A DNA stretch of 64,000 bases from the NCBI GenBank assembly GCA_902800045.1, contig CADCCZ010000002.1:268131-332130 (forward strand), in the 5' to 3' direction. Numbering within the stretch: the stretch's first letter is position 1; each line of letters begins with the position of its first letter. This DNA is from an uncultured Bacteroidia bacterium (lineage in GTDB: Bacteria > Bacteroidota > Bacteroidia > Bacteroidales > ML635J-15). The notes under the pieces are model-generated. The model saw nothing but the letters and a program-made list of their open reading frames with translations. It had not been told where the DNA came from and made no database searches. Positions 41,509-51,729 of this stretch are shown piece by piece. A program made the translations under genes and the position numbers.

Positions 41509-41644
41509 ATTCATAATTGTGAAATGGAGAAAAAAAAATTTGGATGCTGCCGTTTATGGGCTGACAGGCTCACTGGCTGACAGTCTTTTAGCCTTTTCAC
41601 CCCATTTGCATCTTGTCGCCTAACCAGAAACCTTATTTAGGCAT

Positions 41645-41691
41645 TGACACATTGTCAATTATTAATTATCCATTGTCCATTATCAATTAAA
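41645..41691. repeat. TTGTCAATT/TCCATTGTCC repeat (family B, copy 4)
   Basis: ACATTGTCAATTATTAATTATCCATTGTCCATTATCAATT-type words between divergent genes. The gap from 41510 also holds GGCTGACAGGCTCACTGGC tandem-like words. The same kind of text recurs at 58440-58480. Confidence 0.7.
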
Positions 41692-41726
41692 TTTTAAATC
41701 GCACTTCGTAAATCGTAAATAATTTT

Positions 41727-41734
41727 TATCTTTG
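41727..41734 (+). promoter_or_regulatory. -7 promoter box of the C10 protease gene
   Basis: TATCTTTG, 85 nt before the preferred ATG at 41820. The leader contains GAAAATTGCAAG and a partial complement GCAATTTCCGC, which might fold. Confidence 0.55.
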
Positions 41735-41819
41735 CAACCTGTTATTTGCAATTTCCGCAAGCGGACTTCACGAAAATTGCAAGATGTTAAATATGAGGTC
41801 CTTAATTGGAGTTTATCAA

Positions 41820-44800
41820 ATGATGAAAAAATTATTTTTATGGGCATTATTGGCTGTTTTTACGCTGCCAATATTTGCAAAGCATGTTGACGTTGAGACA
41901 GCCAAAACTGTTGCCAGAACATTCTGGGAGCAGAACCTTGGAAAACAGACACGAGCAACATTCAGCGATGTAGCATCGCAGACTGAGTTTACTAAATTTT
42001 ACATCCTAAACACTGGCGATGGTTTTGTAATCGTGTCGGCCAACGACATTGCAGTTCCTATCTTGGGATATTCGGATGCTGGCAATTTCGATCCACAAAA
42101 CATTCCAGTTAATATGTACGAATGGCTCCAAGGCTACGAGAACGATATTAATCGTGCCATTAGCGATGGTGTTTCCACATCGGCAGAAACTGCAGCCAAC
42201 TGGACAAAACTGAGCAGAGGTCAGGGACTATCGCCAAAGCGCAGCAGATCGGTAGAAGCTCTTGTATCGACAAAATGGAACCAGAGTGCGCCATTCAACA
42301 ATCTTTGCCCTTACGACAGCAGTCACGGCGAACGCACAGTAACAGGCTGTGTGGCTACCGCAATGGCTCAGATTATGAAATACTGGAATTACCCGACACA
42401 AGGTAATGGCACTCAGACATATACCCACGAAACATACGGTCAGCAGACAGCAAACTTCGGTTCTACAACCTACGACTGGAACAATATGCTGAATACGTAT
42501 TCGAATTCGGCAACGCAGGCGCAAAAGAACGCAGTGGCAACACTTATGTACCATTGCGGCGTGGCAGTAATGATGGACTACGGTGTGAGCAGCACAGGCG
42601 GTAGCGGTGCTGTTACTGTAGGTTCGAGCAATGGAACTGCCGAATATGCACTCAAGACCTACTTCCTCTACAAAAATACACTTAATGGTTGCCGCAGAAG
42701 CGACTACACAGATCAAGCATGGAAAAACATGCTGAAAACCGACCTCGATGCCAGCAGACCGGTTATTTATACAGGTAGAGGCGAAGGCGGCGGACACTGC
42801 TTTATTTGCGACGGATACAACAACAACGACCAGTTCCATTTCAACTGGGGATGGGGCGGTTATTGCGACGGCTTCTATGCAATTAACAGTCTGGAACCAG
42901 GTACAGGTGGAATCGGTAGCGGAAACGGTACATACAACGAAAGCCAGTCGGCAATATTCGGCATAGAACCGAATGCCGGTCTTTTTGCAATTCCAAATGC
43001 ACTTACATTCTCTGGCCTTGGCGACAGCAAGACATTTATGGTTCGTTCGAGCACAGCTTCGAGCCAGTCGTGGTCGGCAAGCTCAAACCAGTCGTGGCTG
43101 ACTATTACTCCATCTACAGGCGCAGGCAGCGGAGCAAACACTACTGTTACAGCCACAGCAAGCCGCAACAATACAGCCAACGAACGTACTGCTACAGTAA
43201 CTATAACACAGGGAAGCGCAACGACAACGGTAACTATCGTTCAGCCAAGCGGTATCGCAAATAACCCTGGATGCTTCGGATACGATGGCAGTTTTGACAC
43301 ATACAAGCCCCTTGAGCAGGGAAACATGGTAGTTTTATGCAGCGAAGGTTACGGCTACTATACTACTGGACATGCAGTTACAAAGGTTAGATTCACCACA
43401 TACGACGGAGGATTGACATCAGGTTATACAAATTACACTAACAATAGCTTTACAATAAAGATTTACGAAGGCGGAAGCACCGAATCGCTCAGCAGCGGAT
43501 ATACATCTAATATTGCTGGAGCAATGGGAACACAGGTATATTCACAAAATTATACTCAGGCCTATTCCGGTGAGCAGGAAGTAACACTCAACACACCTTA
43601 TATAATAAATGAGAATAATAATTTCTGGATTGCAATAGTAGCAAACGGCAAGACCTTGTTTGCCCTGAAGAGAATTGCATACGGTTCTCCTATTTCTGCA
43701 CAAAACTATGAAGGAAGTTCAGAAGCCTTCGATGGAAAATATCTATATTCCGACACAGAAAATGGAACCGATTACCTTAATTTGAACACTTCTGCATATT
43801 ATACCGATGATACAGAGAGCGCATTACAATTATACACTCTCGACTTCGAATTATCATTCTGCACCATCGACCCGTCGTTACTTTCTGTAACACCAGAGAC
43901 TCTCGATTTTGCATCTGAAGGCGGAAGTTTGAACTTTACTGTTAAGGCTAACAACAATGTTTCGACAAGATGGAATGCTAGTTCGAGTGCTTCGTGGCTA
44001 ACTCTTTCGGCAACCTCAGGAAACGGCAGCGGAGCAACTACAACCGTAACAGCAACCGCAACCGAAAATGTAAGTGGCTCGGACAGAACTGCGACTATAA
44101 CCATAACACAAGGTTCCGAAACAAAGGTTATAACTGTATCGCAGCCCGACGGTTCGTTTGCAAATCCAAACATGTGGTATGGAAATACGGAATCTAGTTC
44201 TTATACCCGTTTCACAAGCGGACAGCAGATAATAATTAGACCAGAAAACTATGGAAATTATGAGGCTGGAAACAAAATCTTGAAAGTAAAATTTTCCACA
44301 TACAATGGATTGGTAACAAATTACACAGACTACATCAATACAAGCTTTACAATCAAAATATACGAAGGTAGTGCCATGGATAATGCATTGACTGTCAATG
44401 GACAAACCACTAATATTGATGGATGCCTCGGCACACTGGCTTATTCCCAGAATTACACATCGGAAAGTTTCAGTGCAAACGAATATCTTAAGGATCATAT
44501 TGTCGAACTTGAAACACCTTATACTATACGCGACGGTGTAAACTTCTGGATTGCAGTTGTTGCAAACGGTAATACTTTGTTCCTCTTTAATAGAGAAAAT
44601 GTTGGAGACCCAATTGATTTATCTAACTATACAGCAAGTATGGGCGTTGCAGCTGCATCAGGAAATTATCTGTTCACAACAACCAGCGGCAATTCCGAAG
44701 TCCTGAAATTAAACTATTCTGCATACTATGTAAATAATCAGACTGCCGCACAGACAGCAACTTTAGAATATGCTCTTTCGTACTATGTTTCCGATGGAGA

Positions 44801-47800
44801 TACTCCGTATGTAGAATCATCCGACGTTGACGCATGGCTCATGGATGACGATGTTTCGCCACATCTTGATGCAGCACCAACCATGACAATTGGAGCTACC
44901 GACAACATTGTACTATATCCTGTTGCCCACAACATGGGACCAGAAACAACAACAGAAACCATATCGACATCAATAAAGATAGGTTCAGAAACAATTGACG
45001 AAGTTTCGTTCAATGCAGCATTGGATGAAGGTTATTTCGCATGGATATATGGTTCTGCACACTCATATACTATAACAGCAGAAACTCTTAATCAAATGGT
45101 TATAACTGGAACATTCGACGTATGTTTGCATGTTGACTATGCAGGTTTTGACCCCAACTTGTCAAACAATGTTTCTTGCATAACCGTAACACGTGCAACA
45201 CCTTCGTTTACAATTTCGGCAAGTGCAAATCCAACAGCAGGCGGAACTGTAACAGGTGCAGGAACCTACGAATTGGGCGAAGGCGTAAACCTTGTAGCAA
45301 CACCGAACGCTGGCTACAGATTTACAAACTGGACAGAAAACGGAAACGTAGTTTCTACAGCAGCAAGATACCAGTTTACTGCTAATTCGAACCGCACTCT
45401 TGTTGCAAACTTCACACAGATAAACTACAACATTACGGCAACCGTTGACCCAGCCAACAGCGGCACAATCAGTGGTAACAACAGTCCATACACATACGGT
45501 GCAAATGTTTCGCTGGCAGCCATTGCAAATCCTGGCTTTGCATTCATAAACTGGACCGACGAAGATGCAAATGTCGTATCAACCAATACTACATATCAGT
45601 TTGCTGTTGACGGCAACAGATCGTTTGTTGCTCATTTTGAGGTAGAACAATACACAATAGCAGCATCGGCAAATCCTTCGCAGGGTGGCTCGGTAACTGG
45701 CGATGGAACTTTCACCTACGGACAGCAAGTTTCTCTTAGCGCAACACCTAACACTGGTTATAATTTTGTAAACTGGACAGAAAACGGCAATGTTGTTTCG
45801 ACAAATGCAAACTATTCGTTTACTGCAACAACAAGCAGAACCTTGGTTGCTAATTTCCAGGTATTCACATATACCATTTCGGCAAGTGCAAACCCAGTTG
45901 CTGGTGGTACGGTTAATGGTGCAGGAGATTACTCTCACGGACAGTCTGTTACCCTTTCTGCTGTAGCAAATCCAGGCTACGATTTCATAAACTGGACAGA
46001 AAACGGCTCGGTTGTTTCAACAGATGCTGAATACTCGTTTACTGCAACGGCAAGCAGGACATTGGTTGCAAACTTCGAATCAATCACATATACAATTACT
46101 GCCAACGTAAATCCAGAAGAAGGAGGAACAGTCAGTGGTGCAGCCAACTTCAATTATGGTTCATCATGTACACTCACAGCTTCTGCCAATACAGGTTACC
46201 AATTTGTCAACTGGACGGATAGCAAAGGCTCAGTGGTTTCATACAACGCAAGCTATAGCTTCACAGTTACAAGTGACTCCACCTATCAGGCCAACTTTAC
46301 CAAGACTACCGTTACTCCATTACCTTGGACCGAAAACTTCGACGGATATTCATGTAGCAGTTGGACTTACTTGCATGGCGAATGGGCTACGCCATTGAGA
46401 TGCGAAAAGGGGGCATGCGTCACCCACTATTATAGCGCAGCAACTAGCGGCTATTATTCTTTGGAAATGAGAGCAAACAATAGCGATAACATGGTGGTTC
46501 TGCCACAATTCGACGAGCCACTGAATAATCTCAAGATTACATTCGAGATAGGTAGAGGCAATGCAAATTCAGGTTATACAGTACAGCTTGGCTATGTAAC
46601 CAACCCAAGTGATGCCACCACTTTCACTACACTTAGCACTATTGAGACTCCTGGTTATGCAGTTCCTGAACATACCCAGTATACCTACGATTTGACACAA
46701 GACGACAATTCGCCAAGTAATTCTTCGTACCGTCTGGCTATAAAATATACCATGAGTGGCGAGGATTCTTGGTATCTGGACGATTTTGAGGTGTGGGTTC
46801 CTTCATACACAATTACTGCTTCTGCAAACCCGACAGAGGGTGGTAATATAAATGGAACAGGTGAATACAATCATGGACAAACTTGCACATTGACTGCTAT
46901 TACAGAAGAAGGCTATCACTTTGTAAACTGGACAGAAGACGATGAGGTTGTTTCAACCGAAGCAGAATACTCATTCACTGCAACAGGAAACAGGGCTTTG
47001 GTTGCTAATTTCGAAATCAACAGATACCATGTTACTGCAACCGCTAACGACCCGACCAAGGGTAACGTTATAATTGAAGGTGAAACAACCGACGGCATGT
47101 ACGAACACGGAACAGTACTCGTTATGACTGCAACAGCAACCGAAGGAAACCATTTCGTAGCATGGAACGATGGCGTTACCGAGGAACAAAGAGAATACAC
47201 CGTGGTAGCAGATGTTGATTTCGTTGCTAATTTCGCACAGGACGGAGTCGTTTCGTACATAATAACAGCAACCGCAAATCCAACCGATGGCGGAACTATA
47301 ACTGGTGTTGGACCTTACGAAGAAAATACCACAGTAACACTTAATGCAATCGCAAGTGAGGGTTACACCTTTGCAAACTGGACAGAAAACGATGAGGTTG
47401 TTTCTACCGATGCACAATACTCGTTCACAGCAACAGCAGACAGAGCTTTAGTTGCTAACTTCGAGGCTATTACCTACACAATTTCTGCAAGTGCAAACCC
47501 AGCCGAAAGCGGAACTATTGAAGGCGCAGGCGATTATACTTATGGTCAGAACGTTGTTCTCACAGCTACTGCAAATACAGGATACAATTTCGTAAACTGG
47601 ACCGAAAACGGATCTGTTGTTTCTACAGATGCACAATATTCGTTCGCTGCAACAGCCAACAGGACCTTGGTTGCTAATTTTGAGGCTATTACCTACACAA
47701 TTTCTGCAAGTGCAAATCCAGCTGAAGGCGGAACAATCGAAGGTGCAGGTGAATATACTTATGGTCAGAACGTTGTTTTAGCCGCAACGGCAAATGCCAA

Positions 47801-48173
47801 CTACAATTTTGTAAGCTGGACAGAAAACGGTGAAGTCGTTTCGACTGATGCAGAATACTCGTTTATAGCAACCGCAGACAGAACTCTGGTTGCAAACTTC
47901 GAACTCGAGTCTTCGAACATCGAGGCTACCATGGCTTCTATCTCGGTTTATCCGAACCCGAACAACGGTATGTTCACGTTAACAATGAAATCGATTGAAG
48001 GCGATGTAATTTGCCAGATTGTTAATGCAAATGGTTCTGTTATCGAAACTCGCGAAATAAATGCAAGCGATAATTCGGAAGTCACTTTCGACTGCAATGT
48101 TGCTCCTGGAGTTTACTTTGTAAGAATAATTTCTGGCGACAAAGCATGGATAGAACGAGTTGTGATAGATTAA
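41820..48173 (+). CDS. giant T9SS-secreted C10 (streptopain-family) cysteine protease
   Basis: A 2117-residue surface or secreted protein, numbered from the ATG at 41820 (signal MMKKLFLWALLAVFTLPIFA). Residues about 21-150 are a Spi-type propeptide; the C10 peptidase domain spans about 150-385 with catalytic Cys177 (VTGCVATAMAQIM) and His326 (GGGHCFICDGYN), plus FNWGWGG. Two BACON domains (about 387-477, 688-780) alternate with beta-rich TKVRFTTY-type segments. Then come ten InlB-like B-repeats of about 72 residues, each with an NWTE-x-G/D-x-VVST core, five on each side of a choice-of-anchor-J-like module (about 1498-1660). A T9SS sorting domain (ISVYPNPNNGMFTL) ends it. Family members degrade host or prey proteins. 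Confidence 0.9.
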   Translation: MMKKLFLWALLAVFTLPIFAKHVDVETAKTVARTFWEQNLGKQTRATFSDVASQTEFTKFYILNTGDGFVIVSANDIAVPILGYSDAGNFDPQNIPVNMYEWLQGYENDINRAISDGVSTSAETAANWTKLSRGQGLSPKRSRSVEALVSTKWNQSAPFNNLCPYDSSHGERTVTGCVATAMAQIMKYWNYPTQGNGTQTYTHETYGQQTANFGSTTYDWNNMLNTYSNSATQAQKNAVATLMYHCGVAVMMDYGVSSTGGSGAVTVGSSNGTAEYALKTYFLYKNTLNGCRRSDYTDQAWKNMLKTDLDASRPVIYTGRGEGGGHCFICDGYNNNDQFHFNWGWGGYCDGFYAINSLEPGTGGIGSGNGTYNESQSAIFGIEPNAGLFAIPNALTFSGLGDSKTFMVRSSTASSQSWSASSNQSWLTITPSTGAGSGANTTVTATASRNNTANERTATVTITQGSATTTVTIVQPSGIANNPGCFGYDGSFDTYKPLEQGNMVVLCSEGYGYYTTGHAVTKVRFTTYDGGLTSGYTNYTNNSFTIKIYEGGSTESLSSGYTSNIAGAMGTQVYSQNYTQAYSGEQEVTLNTPYIINENNNFWIAIVANGKTLFALKRIAYGSPISAQNYEGSSEAFDGKYLYSDTENGTDYLNLNTSAYYTDDTESALQLYTLDFELSFCTIDPSLLSVTPETLDFASEGGSLNFTVKANNNVSTRWNASSSASWLTLSATSGNGSGATTTVTATATENVSGSDRTATITITQGSETKVITVSQPDGSFANPNMWYGNTESSSYTRFTSGQQIIIRPENYGNYEAGNKILKVKFSTYNGLVTNYTDYINTSFTIKIYEGSAMDNALTVNGQTTNIDGCLGTLAYSQNYTSESFSANEYLKDHIVELETPYTIRDGVNFWIAVVANGNTLFLFNRENVGDPIDLSNYTASMGVAAASGNYLFTTTSGNSEVLKLNYSAYYVNNQTAAQTATLEYALSYYVSDGDTPYVESSDVDAWLMDDDVSPHLDAAPTMTIGATDNIVLYPVAHNMGPETTTETISTSIKIGSETIDEVSFNAALDEGYFAWIYGSAHSYTITAETLNQMVITGTFDVCLHVDYAGFDPNLSNNVSCITVTRATPSFTISASANPTAGGTVTGAGTYELGEGVNLVATPNAGYRFTNWTENGNVVSTAARYQFTANSNRTLVANFTQINYNITATVDPANSGTISGNNSPYTYGANVSLAAIANPGFAFINWTDEDANVVSTNTTYQFAVDGNRSFVAHFEVEQYTIAASANPSQGGSVTGDGTFTYGQQVSLSATPNTGYNFVNWTENGNVVSTNANYSFTATTSRTLVANFQVFTYTISASANPVAGGTVNGAGDYSHGQSVTLSAVANPGYDFINWTENGSVVSTDAEYSFTATASRTLVANFESITYTITANVNPEEGGTVSGAANFNYGSSCTLTASANTGYQFVNWTDSKGSVVSYNASYSFTVTSDSTYQANFTKTTVTPLPWTENFDGYSCSSWTYLHGEWATPLRCEKGACVTHYYSAATSGYYSLEMRANNSDNMVVLPQFDEPLNNLKITFEIGRGNANSGYTVQLGYVTNPSDATTFTTLSTIETPGYAVPEHTQYTYDLTQDDNSPSNSSYRLAIKYTMSGEDSWYLDDFEVWVPSYTITASANPTEGGNINGTGEYNHGQTCTLTAITEEGYHFVNWTEDDEVVSTEAEYSFTATGNRALVANFEINRYHVTATANDPTKGNVIIEGETTDGMYEHGTVLVMTATATEGNHFVAWNDGVTEEQREYTVVADVDFVANFAQDGVVSYIITATANPTDGGTITGVGPYEENTTVTLNAIASEGYTFANWTENDEVVSTDAQYSFTATADRALVANFEAITYTISASANPAESGTIEGAGDYTYGQNVVLTATANTGYNFVNWTENGSVVSTDAQYSFAATANRTLVANFEAITYTISASANPAEGGTIEGAGEYTYGQNVVLAATANANYNFVSWTENGEVVSTDAEYSFIATADRTLVANFELESSNIEATMASISVYPNPNNGMFTLTMKSIEGDVICQIVNANGSVIETREINASDNSEVTFDCNVAPGVYFVRIISGDKAWIERVVID

Positions 48174-48196
48174 CAAATCAGGCAACTGAATAAAAT

Positions 48197-48223
48197 AAAA
48201 GGCGGATTTTGTCCGCCTTTTAT
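48197..48223 (+). terminator. Rho-independent terminator of the C10 protease gene
   Basis: AAAAGGCGGA-TTTTG-TCCGCCTTTT hairpin with A and T runs on both sides, 24 nt after the stop. Confidence 0.88.
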
Positions 48224-48244
48224 TGTTTATAAGCTAGTTATCAC

Positions 48245-48280
48245 AAAAAAAATCCCCTTGGTTCTCCAAAGGGATTTTTT
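48245..48280 (-). terminator. Rho-independent terminator of glyS
   Basis: On the minus strand ATCCCTTTGG-AGAA-CCAAGGGGAT forms a 10-bp stem followed by eight T. It directly follows glyS. Confidence 0.85.
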
Positions 48281-48295
48281 GCTATTAATTGGGCT

Positions 48296-49834
48296 TTACA
48301 TCAGCTGTCTCAACAGATTCTTGATGTCGCACTTTTCGGTAACAATGCGCTCGATGTCGTCGATTGAAACGCGTTCCTGCTCCATGGTGTCGCGATGACG
48401 GAGAGTTACGGTGCCATCTTCTGCCGACTGATGGTCAACGGTGATGCAGAACGGAGTTCCTATTGCATCCTGACGACGATAACGTTTTCCAATAGAATCC
48501 TTTTCCTCGTACTGGCAGTTGAGGTTGAGTTTCAGGCGGTTCATAATCTTTTCGGCCAACTCTGGCAAACCGTCCTTCTTAACCAACGGCAATACGGCAA
48601 CCTTTACAGGAGCCAGCGGAGCAGGAATACGAAGCACTACGCGGGTTTCGTCGCCAACCTGCTCTTCGCAGTATGCCGACGAGATAATCGACAGGAACAT
48701 ACGGTCGAGACCGATTGAAGTTTCAACGACATACGGAGTGTATGATTCGTTTGCTTCGTTGTCGAAGTACTGGATTTTCTTGCCCGAGAACTGCTGGTGC
48801 TGCGACAGGTCGAAGTTGGTACGCGAGTGGATACCTTCGATTTCCTTGAATCCGAACGGGAAGTCGAACTCGATGTCGTAGGCTGCGTTGGCGTAGTGAG
48901 CCAGCTTGTCGTGCTTGTGCCAGCGATACTTGTTGTCGCCCATACCGAGAGCCTTGTGCCATTTCAGTCGTTTTTCACGCCACTTCTCGAACCATTCAAG
49001 TTCGGTACCCGGCTTTACGAAATACTGCATTTCCATCTGCTCGAACTCACGCATACGGAAAATGAACTGACGGGCAACAATCTCGTTGCGGAAAGCCTTA
49101 CCTATCTGTGCGATACCGAAAGGAATCTTCATACGACCGGTCTTCTGTACATTGAGGTAGTTGACGAAAATACCCTGAGCCGTTTCGGGACGCAGGTAGA
49201 TGGTGTTTGCACCTTCGGCAACCGAACCCAACTTGGTGTCGAACATAAGGTTGAACTGACGAACCTCTGTCCAGTTCTTGGTTCCCGAAATCGGGCAGAC
49301 AATGCCTTCGTCGATGATTATCTGGCGAATGCCATCAAGATCGTTGTCTTCCAAAGCCTTAACGAAGCGAGCCTTTACAGCGTCCATCTTTGCCTGATAG
49401 TCGAGCACGCGCTGGTTTGTGCTGCGGAACTGTTCTTCGTTGAAGGCATCGCCGAAACGCTTGCGAGCTTTCTCTACTTCCTTGTTTATCTTGTCGTTGA
49501 ACTTTTCGATATGGTCTTCGATAAGGACATCGGCGCGGTAGCGTTTCTTCGAATCCTTGTTGTCGATTAGCGGGTCGTTGAAAGCGTCAACATGTCCCGA
49601 AGCCTTCCATATTGTCGGGTGCATGAAAATTGCCGAGTCGAGACCAACAACTTCCTCGTTAAGCTGAACCATAGCCTTCCACCAGTATTCCTTGATGTTG
49701 TTCTTGAGTTCAACGCCATTCTGTCCGTAGTCGTAAACTGCACTCAGTCCGTCGTAAAGTTCCGACGATTGGAATATGAAACCGTACTCCTTGCAGTGCG
49801 ATACGATTTTTTTGAATAAATCTTCCTGTGTCAT
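48296..49834 (-). CDS. glyS: glycine-tRNA ligase (class II, homodimer type)
   Basis: A 512-residue single-chain glycyl-tRNA synthetase of the eukaryote/archaea-like dimer type, not the GlyQ/GlyS heterotetramer. The N-terminus reads IFQSSELYDGLSAVYDYGQN; motif 2 is within FGIAQIGKAFRNEI and RMREFEQMEMQYF; RPETAQGIFVNYLNVQ precedes it and motif 3 is near TSIGLDRMFLSI. The anticodon-binding domain occupies about 410-512 (APLAPVKVAVLPLV). Length is normal. It lies downstream of a four-helix-bundle gene but is separated by a repeat. Confidence 0.95.
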   Translation of the reverse strand: MTQEDLFKKIVSHCKEYGFIFQSSELYDGLSAVYDYGQNGVELKNNIKEYWWKAMVQLNEEVVGLDSAIFMHPTIWKASGHVDAFNDPLIDNKDSKKRYRADVLIEDHIEKFNDKINKEVEKARKRFGDAFNEEQFRSTNQRVLDYQAKMDAVKARFVKALEDNDLDGIRQIIIDEGIVCPISGTKNWTEVRQFNLMFDTKLGSVAEGANTIYLRPETAQGIFVNYLNVQKTGRMKIPFGIAQIGKAFRNEIVARQFIFRMREFEQMEMQYFVKPGTELEWFEKWREKRLKWHKALGMGDNKYRWHKHDKLAHYANAAYDIEFDFPFGFKEIEGIHSRTNFDLSQHQQFSGKKIQYFDNEANESYTPYVVETSIGLDRMFLSIISSAYCEEQVGDETRVVLRIPAPLAPVKVAVLPLVKKDGLPELAEKIMNRLKLNLNCQYEEKDSIGKRYRRQDAIGTPFCITVDHQSAEDGTVTLRHRDTMEQERVSIDDIERIVTEKCDIKNLLRQLM

Positions 49835-49853
49835 TTTATGATGTTTTAAATAG

Positions 49854-49908
49854 TTTCTGGGTTTCTATGTTTCACGTTTCTGGGTTTCTGGTTGTTTCTA
49901 GGTTATTA
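49854..49908. repeat. GAAACCCAGAAAC repeat (family A, short copy)
   Basis: Read on the minus strand: TAGAAACAACCAGAAACCCAGAAACGTGAAACATAG-like words, about 50 bp, between the four-helix-bundle stop and glyS. Same word set as the larger arrays. Confidence 0.65.
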
Positions 49909-50295
49909 TTTTTTGAATTTTAGGCCCTTGATTTCAGAATCCTTCAGATACTTGATAAAGTTATAAATTGATTGTGCTTCGTCTATGCAACGCTGTCGGT
50001 ACTGATTGTAAGTTTCTTCGTCTATATACTCAATATCAAAAGCTCTTGCCAATTGACTTCTAACTTCTGCGCACGATGCTTTAGCTATATACAAGAACTG
50101 TAAAAATTCCTTACTTCCATCTCTTTCAAAGCCTTCGGCAATGTTGTCCATAATAGAACCTGCTGCCGACCGGATTTGAGAACAAAACCTATAATCGACT
50201 TTAAATTTTTCTGTATTGGTTATAGAATATATGTCCTTTGACAAAATGCGAGCATCCTGCCAAATTCTCAAATCTTCGAAATCCTTTATCGTCAT
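49906..50295 (-). CDS. four-helix-bundle protein (S23/IVP/Avd-like), copy 2
   Basis: A 129-residue helical protein of the same family as the one at 6.2 kb but clearly diverged. Diagnostic text is FEDLRIWQDARILSKDIYSI, FCSQIRSAAGSIMDNIAEGFERDG and KEFLQFLYIAKASCAEVRSQLARA. It is flanked on both sides by family A repeats (short array before glyS, long array at 50364), just as copy 1 is flanked by family B. No rRNA or reverse transcriptase nearby. Function of isolated copies is unknown. Confidence 0.87.
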   Translation of the reverse strand: MTIKDFEDLRIWQDARILSKDIYSITNTEKFKVDYRFCSQIRSAAGSIMDNIAEGFERDGSKEFLQFLYIAKASCAEVRSQLARAFDIEYIDEETYNQYRQRCIDEAQSIYNFIKYLKDSEIKGLKFKK

Positions 50296-50363
50296 AACAC
50301 TAATTTTAAGTGTGCAAAATTAAAAAAAACTTTATAACCAACATCTATGAAACTTTGATACGG

Positions 50364-50658
50364 ATGCAGAAACTCAGAAACGGCGCCAGCCAGAGAAACT
50401 TAGAAACGGGCGCAAGCCCATTGAAACGGCGTCAGCCAAAAAACTTAGAAACGGCATCAGCCATTGAAACGCCGCAGGCACAGAACGGCGAAGCCCTCAA
50501 CGAAGTTAAACGGCGCCAACCATAGAAACTGAGAAACCTAGAAACGGCGTTAGCCACTGAAACCCAGAAACGGGCGCAAGCCCATTGAAACGCCGCAGGC
50601 ATTCAAATTTTGAAACTCAGAAACAGCGCAGCGATAAACGGCGCCAGCCATAGAAACA
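50364..50658. repeat. mini-palindrome repeat array (family A, long copy)
   Basis: About 295 bp of GAAACGGCGCCAGCC, GAAACGGGCGCAAGCCCATT, GAAACGCCGCAGGCA and CTCAACGAAGTTAAAC words. Stem bases covary: GGCGCCAGCC, GGGCGCAAGCCC and GCCGCAGGC keep pairing while loop bases change. The remainder of the gap to 50863 is AT-rich with nothing recognised. Confidence 0.8.
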
Positions 50659-50863
50659 TTCTAATCAGTCGCAAAAATACAAATTTCTATTTTGTGACGA
50701 AAGGTTAATTTTTCAAGATAGTTTTTGAAGGAACACACATATTTAAAATGTGATGATTCACAAATTGTCTAAGCATAAATACATTTATAAGGCGTAACTA
50801 ATGAACATTAGAAACGGTATAGGCAAAGAACCAGCGATATTGGCAGTAGATATGTAGAGCGTT

Positions 50864-51694
50864 TTATTTCTTTATACTTCCTCCGCTACCTTTATTAAAA
50901 TTACTTAGAATTTCCAGTACTCCATCTGTTCCATAATCTTTGTATGCCTTTTTGCAAGCAACGACAATCAGAATTATAAGGTCAACAATTACAACGATGC
51001 CACAAAAGATTGCACCACCATAAGATCTTCCACACAATAATATAGTACCAAGTATTATAAAAGGCAACCAAGCCAAAGCGAGAATATTTACTGTTATCTT
51101 GTATTTTTTTTCATCGTCAATGAAATTTTTAGAATTAGCAGGTATTGTTGCTGCATTTTCTTGTCTATTTTTCTCTTTGGCATTTTTTCTCTTTATATAC
51201 ACAATAGCTTTTTCAGTCTCTTCATCGTGATATTTATTCTGGTCAATAACTCCGCGATAGAATATTTTTGCTAATGTAGGCAAGTCGTAAGTATTGTAAC
51301 CTATTATTCTTTCCGTTTCTGTTTTTATTGTTACATCCATTGAAGAAGAATCACATATCCCACGCAGAATCTTTGAATCAATATCAGCAGAATAAACTAT
51401 ATATCCTTCATTTCCCTCGAAAATCATTAAATCTTCTTCAACTGGCAATTCGTATTTCTCTGAAGAGTTTTCTAATATAAGAATTTTGTTTCCCTTCCTA
51501 TGATAGCTAAGCTCATATATGGTTATCTCAAATTTCATTTTGCTTGTTCCGCCTTCAGAAAAATCCATTGTAAAGTTTGCCGTCAATCCATCATCTAAAT
51601 CTTCGAACAAAGTGACATGACCGGTCTTTTCATCTCTACTCAAAGGCAGTGTTGGGTCTCCACCGAGAAATCTGTTGTTTTCAAATTTTAACAT
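50864..51694 (-). CDS. membrane protein of unknown function
   Basis: A 276-residue protein. The first about 200 residues are soluble and mixed alpha/beta (MLKFENNRFLGGDPTLPLSR, TLFEDLDDGLTANFTMDFSE). Two adjoining membrane helices lie at about 203-222 and 228-246 (ILALAWLPFIILGTILLCG, AIFCGIVVIVDLIILIVVAC), followed by a short cytoplasmic tail rich in Gly/Ser. A charged segment (KRKNAKEKNRQEN) precedes the helices. I do not recognise the family. It is the last gene of a same-strand run of small unknown genes (50.8-54 kb). Confidence 0.6.
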   Translation of the reverse strand: MLKFENNRFLGGDPTLPLSRDEKTGHVTLFEDLDDGLTANFTMDFSEGGTSKMKFEITIYELSYHRKGNKILILENSSEKYELPVEEDLMIFEGNEGYIVYSADIDSKILRGICDSSSMDVTIKTETERIIGYNTYDLPTLAKIFYRGVIDQNKYHDEETEKAIVYIKRKNAKEKNRQENAATIPANSKNFIDDEKKYKITVNILALAWLPFIILGTILLCGRSYGGAIFCGIVVIVDLIILIVVACKKAYKDYGTDGVLEILSNFNKGSGGSIKK

Positions 51695-51729
51695 CGTATC
51701 CTACATTTTTAATCGTTTATAAATCAAAT

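Noticed and set aside
50364..50658. CRISPR-like array
   Set aside because: Repeat units are short, variable and irregularly spaced, with no unique spacers and no cas genes in the window.
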